A stretch of DNA of 64,000 bases. Source: Xenorhabdus griffiniae. GTDB lineage: Bacteria; Pseudomonadota; Gammaproteobacteria; Enterobacterales; Enterobacteriaceae. The stretch covers positions 248,001 to 312,000 of the forward strand of contig NZ_CP147737.1 in assembly GCF_037265215.1 (NCBI RefSeq). The letters run 5' to 3'. The notes under the pieces are model-generated. The model did no database searches. It had not been told where the DNA came from and was given only the letters and a program-made list of their open reading frames with translations. Numbering within the stretch: the stretch's first letter is position 1; every line of letters starts with the position of its first letter. The position numbers and the translations under genes were made by a program. Shown one piece after another: positions 21,442-30,643 of this stretch.

Positions 21442-22344
21442 ATGACTCAAACAACTGAGCCTGTGGTATCGGGTGCACCGAAATTAATGACGCCGATACA
21501 GGAATTTTGGCACTACTTTAAACGTAACAAAGGCGCAGTGATTGGCCTTGTCTATATTATCCTGATGCTGCTGGTTGCAGTATTGGCGGGGGTATTAGCG
21601 CCACATGGTCCAGCGGAACAATTCCGCGATTCCTTACTGATGCCACCGGTATGGCAGGAGGGGGGAAGCTGGCAATTTATTCTCGGCACTGATGATGTTG
21701 GGCGCGATATCCTGTCCCGCCTAATGTATGGCGCACGCCTTTCATTGTTGGTTGGCTGTCTGGTCGTGGTGATGTCACTCATCATGGGCATCATTCTGGG
21801 AGTATTGGCCGGCTATTTCGGTGGTATGGTGGATACCATTATCATGCGTATCGTCGACATTATGTTGGCCTTACCAAGCCTGCTGCTGGCGTTAGTGCTG
21901 GTGGCGATCTTTGGTCCATCAATTGTTAATGCGTCATTGGCACTGACTTTTGTCGCTTTGCCTCACTATATTCGTCTGACGAGGGCGGCGGTACTGGTAG
22001 AAGTTAACCGCGATTATGTGACGGCGTCCCAAGTTGCTGGTGCGGGAGCCATACGCCAGATGTTCATCAATATCCTGCCAAACTGCCTTGCGCCGTTGAT
22101 TGTGCAAGCGTCATTAGGGTTTTCGAACGCTATTCTTGATATGGCGGCCTTAGGGTTTCTGGGAATGGGGGCACAGCCACCAACGCCAGAATGGGGAACC
22201 ATGTTGGCCGATGTTTTGCAATTTACCCAGAGTGCGTGGTGGGTTGTGACCTTTCCGGGGCTGGCTATTCTGTTGACAGTTTTGGCATTTAACCTGATGG
22301 GTGACGGGTTGCGTGATGCACTTGATCCCAAGCTCAAGCAGTAG
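21442..22344 (+). CDS. dppC: Dipeptide ABC transporter permease DppC
   Basis: Second permease subunit, 300 residues, starting MTQTTEPVVSGAPKLMTPIQ. It has the OppC-type N-terminal domain (LQEFWHYFKRNKGA-like segment), GTDDVGRDILSRLMYGARLS and the EAA loop (NRDYVTASQVAGAGAIRQMF). Two ATGs are adjacent. The second (21442) is 6 bases from the AGGAG at 21431-21435, while the first (21439) is only 3 bases away, so the second is preferred. Confidence 0.95.
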   Translation: MTQTTEPVVSGAPKLMTPIQEFWHYFKRNKGAVIGLVYIILMLLVAVLAGVLAPHGPAEQFRDSLLMPPVWQEGGSWQFILGTDDVGRDILSRLMYGARLSLLVGCLVVVMSLIMGIILGVLAGYFGGMVDTIIMRIVDIMLALPSLLLALVLVAIFGPSIVNASLALTFVALPHYIRLTRAAVLVEVNRDYVTASQVAGAGAIRQMFINILPNCLAPLIVQASLGFSNAILDMAALGFLGMGAQPPTPEWGTMLADVLQFTQSAWWVVTFPGLAILLTVLAFNLMGDGLRDALDPKLKQ

Positions 22345-22356
22345 GGGGATTGTGAA

Positions 22357-23337
22357 ATGGCATTATTGAATATAGATCAATTATCGGTGCATTTCGGGGA
22401 TGAAGATGCACCATTCCGCGCTGTTGACCGTATTAGCTACCGTGTTGAGCAGGGAGAAGTTGTCGGTATTGTTGGAGAATCTGGCTCAGGTAAGTCTGTC
22501 AGTTCATTGGCAATTATGGGGCTGATTGATTATCCGGGCAAAGTGATGGCCGAAAAAATGGAATTTGATGGCTGTGACCTGACCAAAATTTCAGAAAAAG
22601 AGCGTCGGCAGTTGGTGGGGGCGGAAGTCGCGATGATTTTCCAAGATCCCATGACCAGTTTGAACCCGTGCTATACCGTCGGTTATCAGATTATGGAAGC
22701 CTTGAAAGTCCATCAAGGCGGCAATCGAAAGACGCGACACCAGCGGGCAATCGACCTATTGACTCAAGTAGGTATTCCCGATCCAGTTTCTCGTCTGGAT
22801 GTTTATCCGCATCAATTATCGGGAGGGATGAGTCAGCGCGTGATGATCGCGATGGCTATCGCGTGTCGGCCGAAGCTTCTGATTGCCGATGAACCGACGA
22901 CGGCTCTGGATGTCACCATTCAGGCGCAAATCATTGAGTTGTTGCTGGAATTGCAGCAACGGGAAAATATGGCCTTACTCTTGATCACCCATGATTTGGC
23001 GCTGGTGGCAGAAGCAGCCCATCATATTATTGTGATGTATGCTGGACAGGTGGTGGAAATTGGCAAGGCAACGGAAATTTTCCGTGCACCTCGCCATCCT
23101 TATACACAAGCATTATTGCGGGCATTGCCGGAATTTGCGGTGGACAAATCCCGTTTGGCATCATTGCCTGGCGTTGTTCCTGGAAAATATGATCGCCCAA
23201 TGGGATGCTTGCTCAACCCCCGTTGCCCCTATGCCAATGCGCATTGTCGTCAGGAGGAGCCGCCATTGAAATCAATGAGTGGGCGTCAGGTTAAATGTCA
23301 CATGCCACTGGATGATGAGGGGAGGCCAACAGTATGA
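22357..23337 (+). CDS. dppD: Dipeptide ABC transporter ATP-binding protein DppD
   Basis: One of two cytosolic ATPases of the dipeptide importer, 326 residues. Walker A GESGSGKS lies at about residues 40-47, signature LSGGMSQRV near 150, and Walker [13 protein letters not shown] near 175. The C-terminal OppD/F domain has four cysteines ([20 protein letters not shown] and C at VKCHM), as expected for the Fe-S-type or oligopeptide C-terminal region. It overlaps dppF by 4 bp. Confidence 0.96.
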   Translation: MALLNIDQLSVHFGDEDAPFRAVDRISYRVEQGEVVGIVGESGSGKSVSSLAIMGLIDYPGKVMAEKMEFDGCDLTKISEKERRQLVGAEVAMIFQDPMTSLNPCYTVGYQIMEALKVHQGGNRKTRHQRAIDLLTQVGIPDPVSRLDVYPHQLSGGMSQRVMIAMAIACRPKLLIADEPTTALDVTIQAQIIELLLELQQRENMALLLITHDLALVAEAAHHIIVMYAGQVVEIGKATEIFRAPRHPYTQALLRALPEFAVDKSRLASLPGVVPGKYDRPMGCLLNPRCPYANAHCRQEEPPLKSMSGRQVKCHMPLDDEGRPTV

Positions 23338-24350
23338 ACATTCAACAAAACAGAGAACAAGAAAAGGCGACAGCAATTTTACTGAAGGCCACCGAATTGA
23401 AGAAGTATTATCCGGTGAAAACCGGTTTATTCTCGCCTGAGCGTATGGTTAAGGCGTTGGATGGTGTTTCATTTGAACTGGAAAAAGGTAAGACGTTGGC
23501 GGTTGTTGGCGAGTCGGGCTGTGGAAAATCCACATTGGGCCGTCTGTTGACCATGATTGAAAAACCGACAGATGGGGAGCTTTATTATCTGGGACAAGAT
23601 CTCCTGGTGCCAAATAAAGAAGCAGAAAAACTTCGTCGCCAGAAAATCCAGATTGTATTTCAAAATCCTTACGCTTCCCTAAATCCGCGTAAAAAAGTAG
23701 GCCAGATTCTGGAAGAGCCATTGCTGATTAATACTTCACTGACCGCGAGTGAACGCAAGGAAAAAGTCTTGCAGATGATGGAGAAAGTAGGGCTAAAACC
23801 GGAACATTATGCACGTTATCCACATATGTTTTCTGGTGGTCAGCGTCAGCGTATCGCCATTGCTCGCGGGTTAATGTTAAATCCGGACGTGGTGATTGCA
23901 GATGAACCCGTTTCAGCGTTGGATGTTTCAGTGCGGGCACAGGTTCTGAACCTGATGATGGATTTGCAGCAGGATCTGGGATTGTCTTACGTCTTTATAT
24001 CCCATGATCTTTCGGTCGTCGAACATATTGCTGATGAAGTGATGGTGATGTATTTAGGGCGCTGTGTGGAAAAAGGCAGTAAAGAAATGATTTTCAACAA
24101 TCCGTGCCATCCTTATACACAGGCGTTGTTGTCAGCCACACCGCGCCTGAATCCTGAGTTACGCCGTGAACGCATTAAACTGACGGGAGAACTGCCAAGC
24201 CCAATGAATCCGCCGGTAGGGTGTGCTTTTGCGGCTCGTTGTTGTCGGGCATTTAGCCTGTGTACTCAATCCCAGCCTAAATTAAGGCAATATGACGGAC
24301 AACTGATCGCGTGTTTTGCGGTCGAACAGGATCAAAATTCATCGACCTAA
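23334..24350 (+). CDS. dppF: Dipeptide ABC transporter ATP-binding protein DppF
   Basis: Second ATPase of the importer, 338 residues. Walker A is GESGCGKS (about residues 58-65), signature [15 protein letters not shown], Walker [13 protein letters not shown]. The C-terminal OppD/F domain is Cys-containing ([17 protein letters not shown]). Its ATG overlaps the dppD stop (ATGA). It ends the dpp operon and is followed 17 bp later by repeat copy 4, whose hairpin may form the 3' end of the mRNA. Confidence 0.96.
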   Translation: MNIQQNREQEKATAILLKATELKKYYPVKTGLFSPERMVKALDGVSFELEKGKTLAVVGESGCGKSTLGRLLTMIEKPTDGELYYLGQDLLVPNKEAEKLRRQKIQIVFQNPYASLNPRKKVGQILEEPLLINTSLTASERKEKVLQMMEKVGLKPEHYARYPHMFSGGQRQRIAIARGLMLNPDVVIADEPVSALDVSVRAQVLNLMMDLQQDLGLSYVFISHDLSVVEHIADEVMVMYLGRCVEKGSKEMIFNNPCHPYTQALLSATPRLNPELRRERIKLTGELPSPMNPPVGCAFAARCCRAFSLCTQSQPKLRQYDGQLIACFAVEQDQNSST

Positions 24351-24366
24351 TCATATCTGACCGTGG

Positions 24367-24471
24367 TATACCAATCTCACTTCAAGATGCATATGATATC
24401 TCCCCGCGAAGTGGGGAGATATCGAACTTCATAGCGTGTTGTAAATTGCAACTTGAAGTTTGATGCGTATA
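24367..24471 (+). repeat. Palindromic intergenic repeat, copy 4
   Basis: Starts TATACCAATCTCACTTCAAG and ends AACTTGAAGTTTGATGCGTATA. The inner hairpin is GATATCTCCCCGC-GAA-GTGGGGAGATATC, where a compensating change keeps a G-T pair. Same orientation as copies 1 and 2. It lies directly after dppF. Confidence 0.87.
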
Positions 24472-24623
24472 TAACGTATAAGCGTTGTAGCTCGGTCATT
24501 TTCTCTGTTGCATTGCCATTCATCAAAATAAGACGCCCGCAAGTAAAATCAAGTATACTCACTCAAATTATTAAGATGTGTTGGTCAGTGTTTTCATTAT
24601 TAGTTGGTATTGGTTTGGATAAG

Positions 24624-25331
24624 ATGAAATTGCGTGTCAAACGTTCGTTAACCATTAAACAGATGGCCGCAGTGACAGGAGTCACTTTGGTTACCATTGC
24701 CATTTTCATCACCATCCAGTTGTCCCACCTATTGCAGCAGCGGAAAGATGACTATATCAGCCAGCTTAACAATGCGGCCGTACAGATCCAGACACCTTTG
24801 GCGGAAGCGTTGTTGAGTTCAGATCTCAATGAAGCGAAAACGCTGTTGATTGGGTTGAAGACCTCGGGCATTCTGGGGCGGGCCGATGTGTTATTACCTG
24901 ATAACGTTCGGGTAATGAGTCTGGATTTTGCCACTCATCGTCCCATACCTGAACTGGCAAAGAAGGTTTTTGGTATTCCTGTTGAGGTCAATATTCCTCT
25001 CTATGTTTATGGTGTTGCGCCAAAAACAGCACAATCACAGGGACACCTTATTTTGCAGGTTGATTCCAATCGGGTATATCGTTTTGCCTTGAATACACTT
25101 GCATTAATGTTGACTACTTATTTATTACTCGCACTTATTCTTACGGTGTCGATAAGCTGGTGCGTAAATCGCATTATCATCCATCCATTGCGCGATGTTG
25201 CGCGGGAACTGAATGAAGAACAGCCGCCAGAGATTATGTCTTGCCCTAAAAGCCATCAGGATGATGAGTTGGGGTTGCTGGTAAAAGGTTATAATCGTCA
25301 AGTTAATAAGCAGAAAACACCATCAAAATGA
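24624..25331 (+). CDS. Sensor-only HmsP/YhjK-like protein (GGDEF-EAL region lost)
   Basis: The 235 residues match the N-terminal third of HmsP/YhjK (PdeK), a c-di-GMP phosphodiesterase of about 650 residues encoded at this place in E. coli. Visible parts are TM1 (residues 13-35), a periplasmic domain (36-150), TM2 (154-180, LLLALILTVSISWCVNRI) and a HAMP-like region (180-225, HPLRDVARELNEEQ...DDELGLLVKGYNR). The protein then stops. No GGDEF or EAL motif follows in the 100 bp before yhjJ. It is either a remnant or a domain kept for another role. The frame is open upstream to 24453, but similarity starts at MKLRVKRSLTIKQMA. Enzymatic activity is not possible from what is left. Confidence 0.82.
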   Translation: MKLRVKRSLTIKQMAAVTGVTLVTIAIFITIQLSHLLQQRKDDYISQLNNAAVQIQTPLAEALLSSDLNEAKTLLIGLKTSGILGRADVLLPDNVRVMSLDFATHRPIPELAKKVFGIPVEVNIPLYVYGVAPKTAQSQGHLILQVDSNRVYRFALNTLALMLTTYLLLALILTVSISWCVNRIIIHPLRDVARELNEEQPPEIMSCPKSHQDDELGLLVKGYNRQVNKQKTPSK

Positions 25332-25437
25332 AACCTTACAAGATGAATAACGGTCTAAGCCTTAATGATAATATTCAGGGATGAATGATTGTCTTAGGTT
25401 TTGCAGGATAAAATTAAACAGGTAGGGGTAAGTGAGA

Positions 25438-26907
25438 ATGCAGGGTAACAAAATCGGATATCTTATTGGTGGTGCGATTCTGGCTACAACTTGTTTGGCA
25501 CAGGCTGAAACCTTGCAACCTGATCCAGCCTGGCAACAAGGCAAACTTGAAAATGGCTTTAGCTGGCAAATCCTGCAAACACCACAGCGGCCTAATGACA
25601 GAATACAGTTGCGGTTATTGGTAAAGACGGGTTCATTGTCTGAGAAAACCCAACAACGGGGCTATACCTACCTGATTCCGAAAATCGTCTTATCCAGTAG
25701 CAAAGATTTATCATCGCAGAAACTGGAAAAGCTATGGCACAATGCGATAGATACTAAAAATCTCTTTCCGCCTGCCATTGTTTCCTATGACTTCACCCTT
25801 TACAGTCTGAGCCTGCCAAATAATCGTCCCGATCTATTGCAAGATGCATTGATATGGTTATCCGATATTGCTGGTGGTGCGGTATTTACACCAGAGACAC
25901 TGGCACAGGCTATGAAAGGGGATAAATATCTTGTGACGACTTTCCCATCCGATATTCAAGATCCCGTGTGGCGTATGCGCCTGCAAGGTTCAACGCTTAT
26001 CGATCATGATCCTGGGATGTCTGTATCAGTGCCTGTCAATGTAAAAAAAGTCGAAGATTTTTATCATCAATGGTACACGCCGGATGCGATGACGCTATAT
26101 GTCGCAGGACATGTTGACAACCGATTACTGTCGGAGCGGATTAATCAGGTCTTTGCCTCATTGGCGGGAAAACGGCAGACACCAGAGCCTGTTCCTACCT
26201 TGCTGCCGCTGAAAGCAGCAACGATTGGTGTAGTGAGTGAGAAGACCAAACAGGATCGCTTGTCTTTGACCTGGAATCTGAACTGGTTGCCGATTAACGA
26301 TTCGCAAACACTGATTCAGTACTGGTTAAATGACCTGGCGCGTGAAGCACTTTATCATTACCTGCAATTGGGGCTTAAAGACAAGCAGAATGACATGCAA
26401 TTAGGTCTGAATTGCCATGTGTTATACCAGCGGGCGAACTGCTCCTTAAATCTGGATTCCCCTGCGGATAAGCTGATGGAATCCACGCTTTATCTGGCCT
26501 CCCAACTGTCATTATTGCGGGAAAATGGATTGCCGCAGGCACAATTTGATGAGCTCTATGCTCAGAAGCGGAGTCAGCTCCAGCAACTATTCGCCATGTA
26601 TGCCCGTACGGATACCGATATTTTGATAAACCAACGTCTGTTGTCACAGCAGAATAATGTGATAGATATCGCTCCTGAACAATTCCAGCGGTTAAGACAA
26701 GCGTTTTTATCCTCCCTGACACCACAACTTTTGAATAAAAAGCTGCAAGAGATGTTGTCTCAAGACATCTCTTTTATTCTGGTGCAACCAAAAGGTGAAG
26801 CGACGATTGATGTTAATCACATCAGAAATAGCTTTAACCAAATTATGAGACCGGGGCCACAGCCGGAGAAACCGAAAGAGCCTAAAACAGTGAATGATGG
26901 GGAGTAA
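25438..26907 (+). CDS. yhjJ: YhjJ, inactive M16-family (insulinase-like) periplasmic protein
   Basis: A 489-residue secreted protein with a signal peptide (MQGNKIGYLIGGAILATTCLAQA|ET) and close similarity to E. coli YhjJ (LQPDPAWQQGKLENGFSWQI). It has two M16-like lobes. The HxxEH zinc motif of active M16 peptidases is replaced: where it is expected, after VKTGSLSEKTQQRGYTYL, there are no His ligands. It is therefore probably non-catalytic, as its E. coli relative appears to be. GTG at 25432 is in frame, but the ATG at 25438 is better spaced from AGGGG (25424-25428). Role unknown. Confidence 0.88.
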   Translation: MQGNKIGYLIGGAILATTCLAQAETLQPDPAWQQGKLENGFSWQILQTPQRPNDRIQLRLLVKTGSLSEKTQQRGYTYLIPKIVLSSSKDLSSQKLEKLWHNAIDTKNLFPPAIVSYDFTLYSLSLPNNRPDLLQDALIWLSDIAGGAVFTPETLAQAMKGDKYLVTTFPSDIQDPVWRMRLQGSTLIDHDPGMSVSVPVNVKKVEDFYHQWYTPDAMTLYVAGHVDNRLLSERINQVFASLAGKRQTPEPVPTLLPLKAATIGVVSEKTKQDRLSLTWNLNWLPINDSQTLIQYWLNDLAREALYHYLQLGLKDKQNDMQLGLNCHVLYQRANCSLNLDSPADKLMESTLYLASQLSLLRENGLPQAQFDELYAQKRSQLQQLFAMYARTDTDILINQRLLSQQNNVIDIAPEQFQRLRQAFLSSLTPQLLNKKLQEMLSQDISFILVQPKGEATIDVNHIRNSFNQIMRPGPQPEKPKEPKTVNDGE

Positions 26908-27002
26908 GAGGGTAAACAAGTGCTCTGGTTTCATTTCCCAGTAATATTTGGGCATTACCCTCGAGACTCTTTGCAGAACTCGTCTCAGGAGGTTAAAAAC
27001 TT

Positions 27003-29147
27003 ATGCCCGACTTTTCACGCAGAAAAATATTACAAGCAGCTGCGATCGGAGCTGCGAGTTCATTACTGCCCGCTTCGATTCGCAAGGCGCTAGCCATACC
27101 CGCCAATAACCGTACCGGAACTATTGATGATGTAGAACATGTGGTGATCCTGATGCAGGAAAACCGCTCCTTCGACCATTATTTCGGCACGTTACCTGGC
27201 GTACGCGGTTTTAGCGATCGTATCACCATTCCACTCTCCGGTGGGCGCAACATTTGGCAGCAGCAGGGAGTTAAGCGGCTGGTCTTGCCTTATCATCTGG
27301 ATAGCCGACACGGTAATGCACAGCGGGTGACAGGTACGCCTCATTCCTGGAATGATGCACACTCCGCTTGGAACAATGGCTGTATGAGTGACTGGCCAAC
27401 CTATAAAACGACAAACTCAATGGGCTATTACTGTCAGGCTGAGTTGCCGTACCAGTTTGCTTTGGCCAATGCCTTTACCTTGTGTGACGCATACCATTGT
27501 TCGATCCATGCCGGTACTGATCCTAATCGTCTGTTCCTCTGGACCGGCACCAACGGTCCCAGTGCCGCTAACGTTGCCGCAGTAGTCAACGAATGGGATT
27601 CTCCTGGTCTTCCAGAGGAAGGATATACATGGAAAACCTATCCGGAACGACTAGAGGAGAACGGCATTAGCTGGAAAATTTATCAATACCTGCCGGACAA
27701 CTACGGTGATAACCCGCTGGCTGGTTTCCGCCAGTACCGTGCCGCCAGCGTCGCGGCCGGTAATCCGGCACAACCGCCGGAAGGTTTCCACGACTTTGTA
27801 CCTTACAGTGATGAACTTAACGAAAAAATTCCATTGTATAAGGGCAACGGTAATACTCTGCCGGCTGTCAGTGGTAACGATCTGGAGATGATACTGGCTG
27901 GATTTCGCGCCGAGGTGAAAAAGGGCAGATTGCCGCAGGTAAGCTGGATCGTCGCACCGGCAGTCTATTGTGAGCATCCAGGGCCTTCCTGCCCTGTGCA
28001 GGGGGGCTGGTTTATTCAGGAGATCCTCAATGCGCTGACAGATGACCCGCAGGTGTGGAGCAAAACGGTATTGCTGGTGAATTTCGATGAGAATGATGGT
28101 TTTTTTGACCACATGCCTTCACCCTCCGCACCGTCGCTACGGAAAGACGGTAGTTTCGCCGGTAAGTCCACACTACCCTTCGACACTGAAATCTTCCAAC
28201 ACGCAGCCCCAGAGGGATCGAGTCAGCAGCCGTCACCAGACGGGCGCATTTATGGTCCTGGGCCGAGAGTACCGATGCTGATCTTGTCACCCTGGAGTCG
28301 TGGCGGTTGGGTTAACTCGCAGGTATTCGACCACACCTCAGTCCTACAGTTTTTAGAGAAACGTTTCCGGGTACGCGAGCCGAATATCAGCGCCTGGCGG
28401 CGTGCAGTGTGCGGTGATCTCACTTCAGCGTTCAACTTTGCCAATCCCAACAATGAAGTACCCCGTTTGCCTGCCATCACGCGACGGAAAGCAGATAACC
28501 TGCGCATGAGTCAGGAGGCGTTACCACCGGTGCCGTTACCGGAGGTTGGAAAGCAGCAGTTGCCGTATCAACAGCGACAGAGTCGCCCGTCCCGTGCGTT
28601 ACCTTATCGGCTTAATGTTGAAGCTTCGGCTTACCCTGACAAGGGGTTACTGACCCTGAGCTTTCACAACACGGGCGAACAGGGTGTGGTATTCCATGTT
28701 TACGATAAGCTACATCTGGGTGATATCCCGCGGCGTTATACCGTTGAAGCCGGTAAATCGCTCAGTGATGACTGGCAGGCGGCAGATAACTATGATCTCT
28801 GGTTGCTAGGACCCAACGGTTTTCACCGTGCACTGAGTGGTTCACTGACACAGCAGCAGCCAGAAGTGAGTCAAATCATGAATGATACTTGCCTGCAACT
28901 GGAACTGAACAATCCGGGTGACAAAACGGTGGAGATCATCATAAAGCGCTGCCCTTATACATTGCAGGGACCGTGGCACATTAAAATGCCAGCAGGAAGC
29001 TGTCACAGCCAGATTTTTGACACTCACATCAGTGGTGGCTGGTACGATATTTCGCTGGTGGGGCCGAAAGGATGGCATCGTCGTCTGGCTGGCAGACTGG
29101 AAAACGGTGAGCACAGTATCAGCGATCCGTTGATGGGAAAGGCATAA
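27003..29147 (+). CDS. Phosphocholine-type phospholipase C, Tat-exported
   Basis: A 714-residue phospholipase C of the phosphoesterase family (PlcH/PlcN type), which cleaves phosphatidylcholine or related lipids to diacylglycerol and phosphocholine. The N-terminus has a twin-arginine signal (SRRKIL, Arg6-Arg7) and a hydrophobic segment ending near SIRKALA. The catalytic N-terminal motif QENRSFDHYFGTLPGVRGF is at about residues 51-69, and NFDENDGFFDHMPSP is near 360. Two C-terminal beta domains of the DUF756 type occupy about 530-700. It has a strong ribosome site (CAGGAGGT). GC is higher than its neighbours (two sampled 60-base lines about 53-57%). A virulence role against insect tissue is inference. 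Confidence 0.92.
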   Translation: MPDFSRRKILQAAAIGAASSLLPASIRKALAIPANNRTGTIDDVEHVVILMQENRSFDHYFGTLPGVRGFSDRITIPLSGGRNIWQQQGVKRLVLPYHLDSRHGNAQRVTGTPHSWNDAHSAWNNGCMSDWPTYKTTNSMGYYCQAELPYQFALANAFTLCDAYHCSIHAGTDPNRLFLWTGTNGPSAANVAAVVNEWDSPGLPEEGYTWKTYPERLEENGISWKIYQYLPDNYGDNPLAGFRQYRAASVAAGNPAQPPEGFHDFVPYSDELNEKIPLYKGNGNTLPAVSGNDLEMILAGFRAEVKKGRLPQVSWIVAPAVYCEHPGPSCPVQGGWFIQEILNALTDDPQVWSKTVLLVNFDENDGFFDHMPSPSAPSLRKDGSFAGKSTLPFDTEIFQHAAPEGSSQQPSPDGRIYGPGPRVPMLILSPWSRGGWVNSQVFDHTSVLQFLEKRFRVREPNISAWRRAVCGDLTSAFNFANPNNEVPRLPAITRRKADNLRMSQEALPPVPLPEVGKQQLPYQQRQSRPSRALPYRLNVEASAYPDKGLLTLSFHNTGEQGVVFHVYDKLHLGDIPRRYTVEAGKSLSDDWQAADNYDLWLLGPNGFHRALSGSLTQQQPEVSQIMNDTCLQLELNNPGDKTVEIIIKRCPYTLQGPWHIKMPAGSCHSQIFDTHISGGWYDISLVGPKGWHRRLAGRLENGEHSISDPLMGKA

Positions 29148-29202
29148 GATAATCGAGCCTGATATGCAAAAAACGGAAAATGGATCCTATCTATCGTCTT
29201 AA

Positions 29203-29222
29203 GGGGCGGTTTAACCCGCCCC
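29203..29222. terminator. Candidate bidirectional terminator hairpin
   Basis: GGGGCGG (29203-29209) pairs perfectly with CCGCCCC (29216-29222) in the gap between the convergent phospholipase and tautomerase genes. T-tracts are short on both sides (GATTT on the plus strand). Confidence 0.5.
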
Positions 29223-29247
29223 GATTTAATTAATCGAAACCCTTAAT

Positions 29248-29454
29248 TTACTTCTTCGCGGCAGCCCGTAACTCAGTCACGTTTTTACCGCCGATGCCCC
29301 AGTTATCTGTTTCGACTTCATCAATGATGACAAAGGTTGTTGCCGGGTTTTTCCCAAGTACATCTACCAGCAATTGGGTTGCACCTTCAATCAGTTGTTT
29401 TTTCTGCTCAGCGGTGGCGCCTTCGCGGGTAATTCTGATGTTCACAAATGGCAT
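29248..29454 (-). CDS. 4-oxalocrotonate tautomerase family protein
   Basis: A 68-residue tautomerase-fold subunit starting MPFVNIRITREGATAEQKKQ. Removal of Met would leave the catalytic N-terminal Pro1, and Arg11-type residues follow (Arg7 and Arg10 of the precursor region). Length matches small 4-OT subunits that assemble as hexamers. The physiological substrate cannot be assigned. It has a good ribosome site (AAGGAGT) and lies 55 bp downstream of yhjD on the same strand, so the two may be co-transcribed. Confidence 0.85.
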   Translation of the reverse strand: MPFVNIRITREGATAEQKKQLIEGATQLLVDVLGKNPATTFVIIDEVETDNWGIGGKNVTELRAAAKK

Positions 29455-29509
29455 AAAAATGACTCCTTTTTGGGTTTGTTATAGATAGTGGGTACAGCAA
29501 AAAACAGTC

Positions 29510-30508
29510 TTATTGATTGAGATATGGATGTTTATCTGGCTTTTTTTCTTCCGCAGTGGCGATCCAGGCGGCGCAAAATAGCGTCAAACGGGCGAAAAAA
29601 TAGAAGAATGCCATTAAACCAATCACCGAACCAAAAGCAGCGCCCGAAGGGGAGCTGGCAAGGCGGGGCAGCATCATCGTCATAATAGATTTAATGATTT
29701 CAAACCCGATGGCGGCCATGAGGGTGCCTTTAAACAGCGCTTTTCTTTCAGGGCGATGACGCGGCAAGATCCACAATATCCATAGAAATAACAAATAATT
29801 GGCTAAAATGGAAATCGTCATGCCAATTGATGTCCATGCTGGCCGGAGCCATTCTATGCCTTCCAGTCCGAGGGCGTGGACGATAGTGGCTTGGGCAGAA
29901 CCTGCTATGGAAGTTAGCGAAAGGGTGATGACCAACGCAAATAACAGACCGAATAAAGAGAAAAAGTCGCGAATATATTGAAAATAAATTTTCTCTTTAT
30001 CTTCATGATTGCGTTCCCAGACATCCCTGGACTGGGCGAGTATTGCCTCGCGTAAATTTCCAACCCAGTTCATCCCTGAATAAAGTGCGATCGCCAGACC
30101 GGTCAATCCCACGGTTGTTCTTTGGTTAATTGCCGTGTCTACACTGTTTTTCAGGGTATTGGCGAGAGCGGGATCACTGATGCTATTGGCGATGCCATTA
30201 ATCAAACGTGTCAGCAGGTCAGGATTGGAGGCCAGCACAAAACCGGCGACGGCAAAAGAGAGCATCAAAATGGGGATTAAAGATAGAAACGAAAAATAGG
30301 TAATGGCCGCGCCAAATTGACTCCCCATGCGGTCGTTAAAACGTTGGGCCGCCCTAATAAAGTGGGCGATAAAAGGAATACGGCGGATAGCATTGCCAAT
30401 ACGGATGGTGACGGAAAGTGCTTTTTTACTGCCATATAGTCCTTTCTCTAACGGTGTCAGATTTTTCCCTGTATTGAATTGTTCCCTGTTTTCATGGTTA
30501 CCTGGCAT
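29510..30508 (-). CDS. yhjD: Inner-membrane protein YhjD (YihY/BrkB family)
   Basis: A 332-residue integral membrane protein starting MPGNHENREQFNTGKNLTPL. It shows the family core FGAAITYFSFLSLIPILMLS (about residues 70-90), NLREAILAQSRDVWERN, and the C-terminal PSGAAFGSVIGLMAFFYFFA. About six transmembrane helices are visible. E. coli YhjD is the close relative and is linked to lipid or LPS-related transport. The frame is open to 30595, but the ATG at 30508 has the ribosome site AGGGGA and fits the family start. Confidence 0.9.
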   Translation of the reverse strand: MPGNHENREQFNTGKNLTPLEKGLYGSKKALSVTIRIGNAIRRIPFIAHFIRAAQRFNDRMGSQFGAAITYFSFLSLIPILMLSFAVAGFVLASNPDLLTRLINGIANSISDPALANTLKNSVDTAINQRTTVGLTGLAIALYSGMNWVGNLREAILAQSRDVWERNHEDKEKIYFQYIRDFFSLFGLLFALVITLSLTSIAGSAQATIVHALGLEGIEWLRPAWTSIGMTISILANYLLFLWILWILPRHRPERKALFKGTLMAAIGFEIIKSIMTMMLPRLASSPSGAAFGSVIGLMAFFYFFARLTLFCAAWIATAEEKKPDKHPYLNQ

Positions 30509-30583
30509 TACATCCCCTAGCGAAAAAATATGTATGCGAAAAAAGAGTAACAGGCAAAATGGAAAAGGCAACTGGTGAGGGAA

Positions 30584-30610
30584 TACGGTAGCCATATATT
30601 GGCTACCGTA
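30584..30610. terminator. Perfect hairpin downstream of the hemolysin gene
   Basis: TACGGTAGCC (30584-30593) and GGCTACCGTA (30601-30610) form a perfect 10-bp stem with a 7-base AT loop, 34 bp after the minus-strand stop of the hemolysin gene. There is no T-run, so it could end or protect the 3' end of the TpsBA mRNA. Confidence 0.5.
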
Positions 30611-30643
30611 CAGAAGATCAATCGTTAATTCCGATGATTAATC

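Noticed and set aside
24453..24623. 57-codon N-terminal extension of the HmsP-like frame
   Set aside because: It starts inside repeat copy 4 and has no family similarity or ribosome site. The protein homology begins at 24624.
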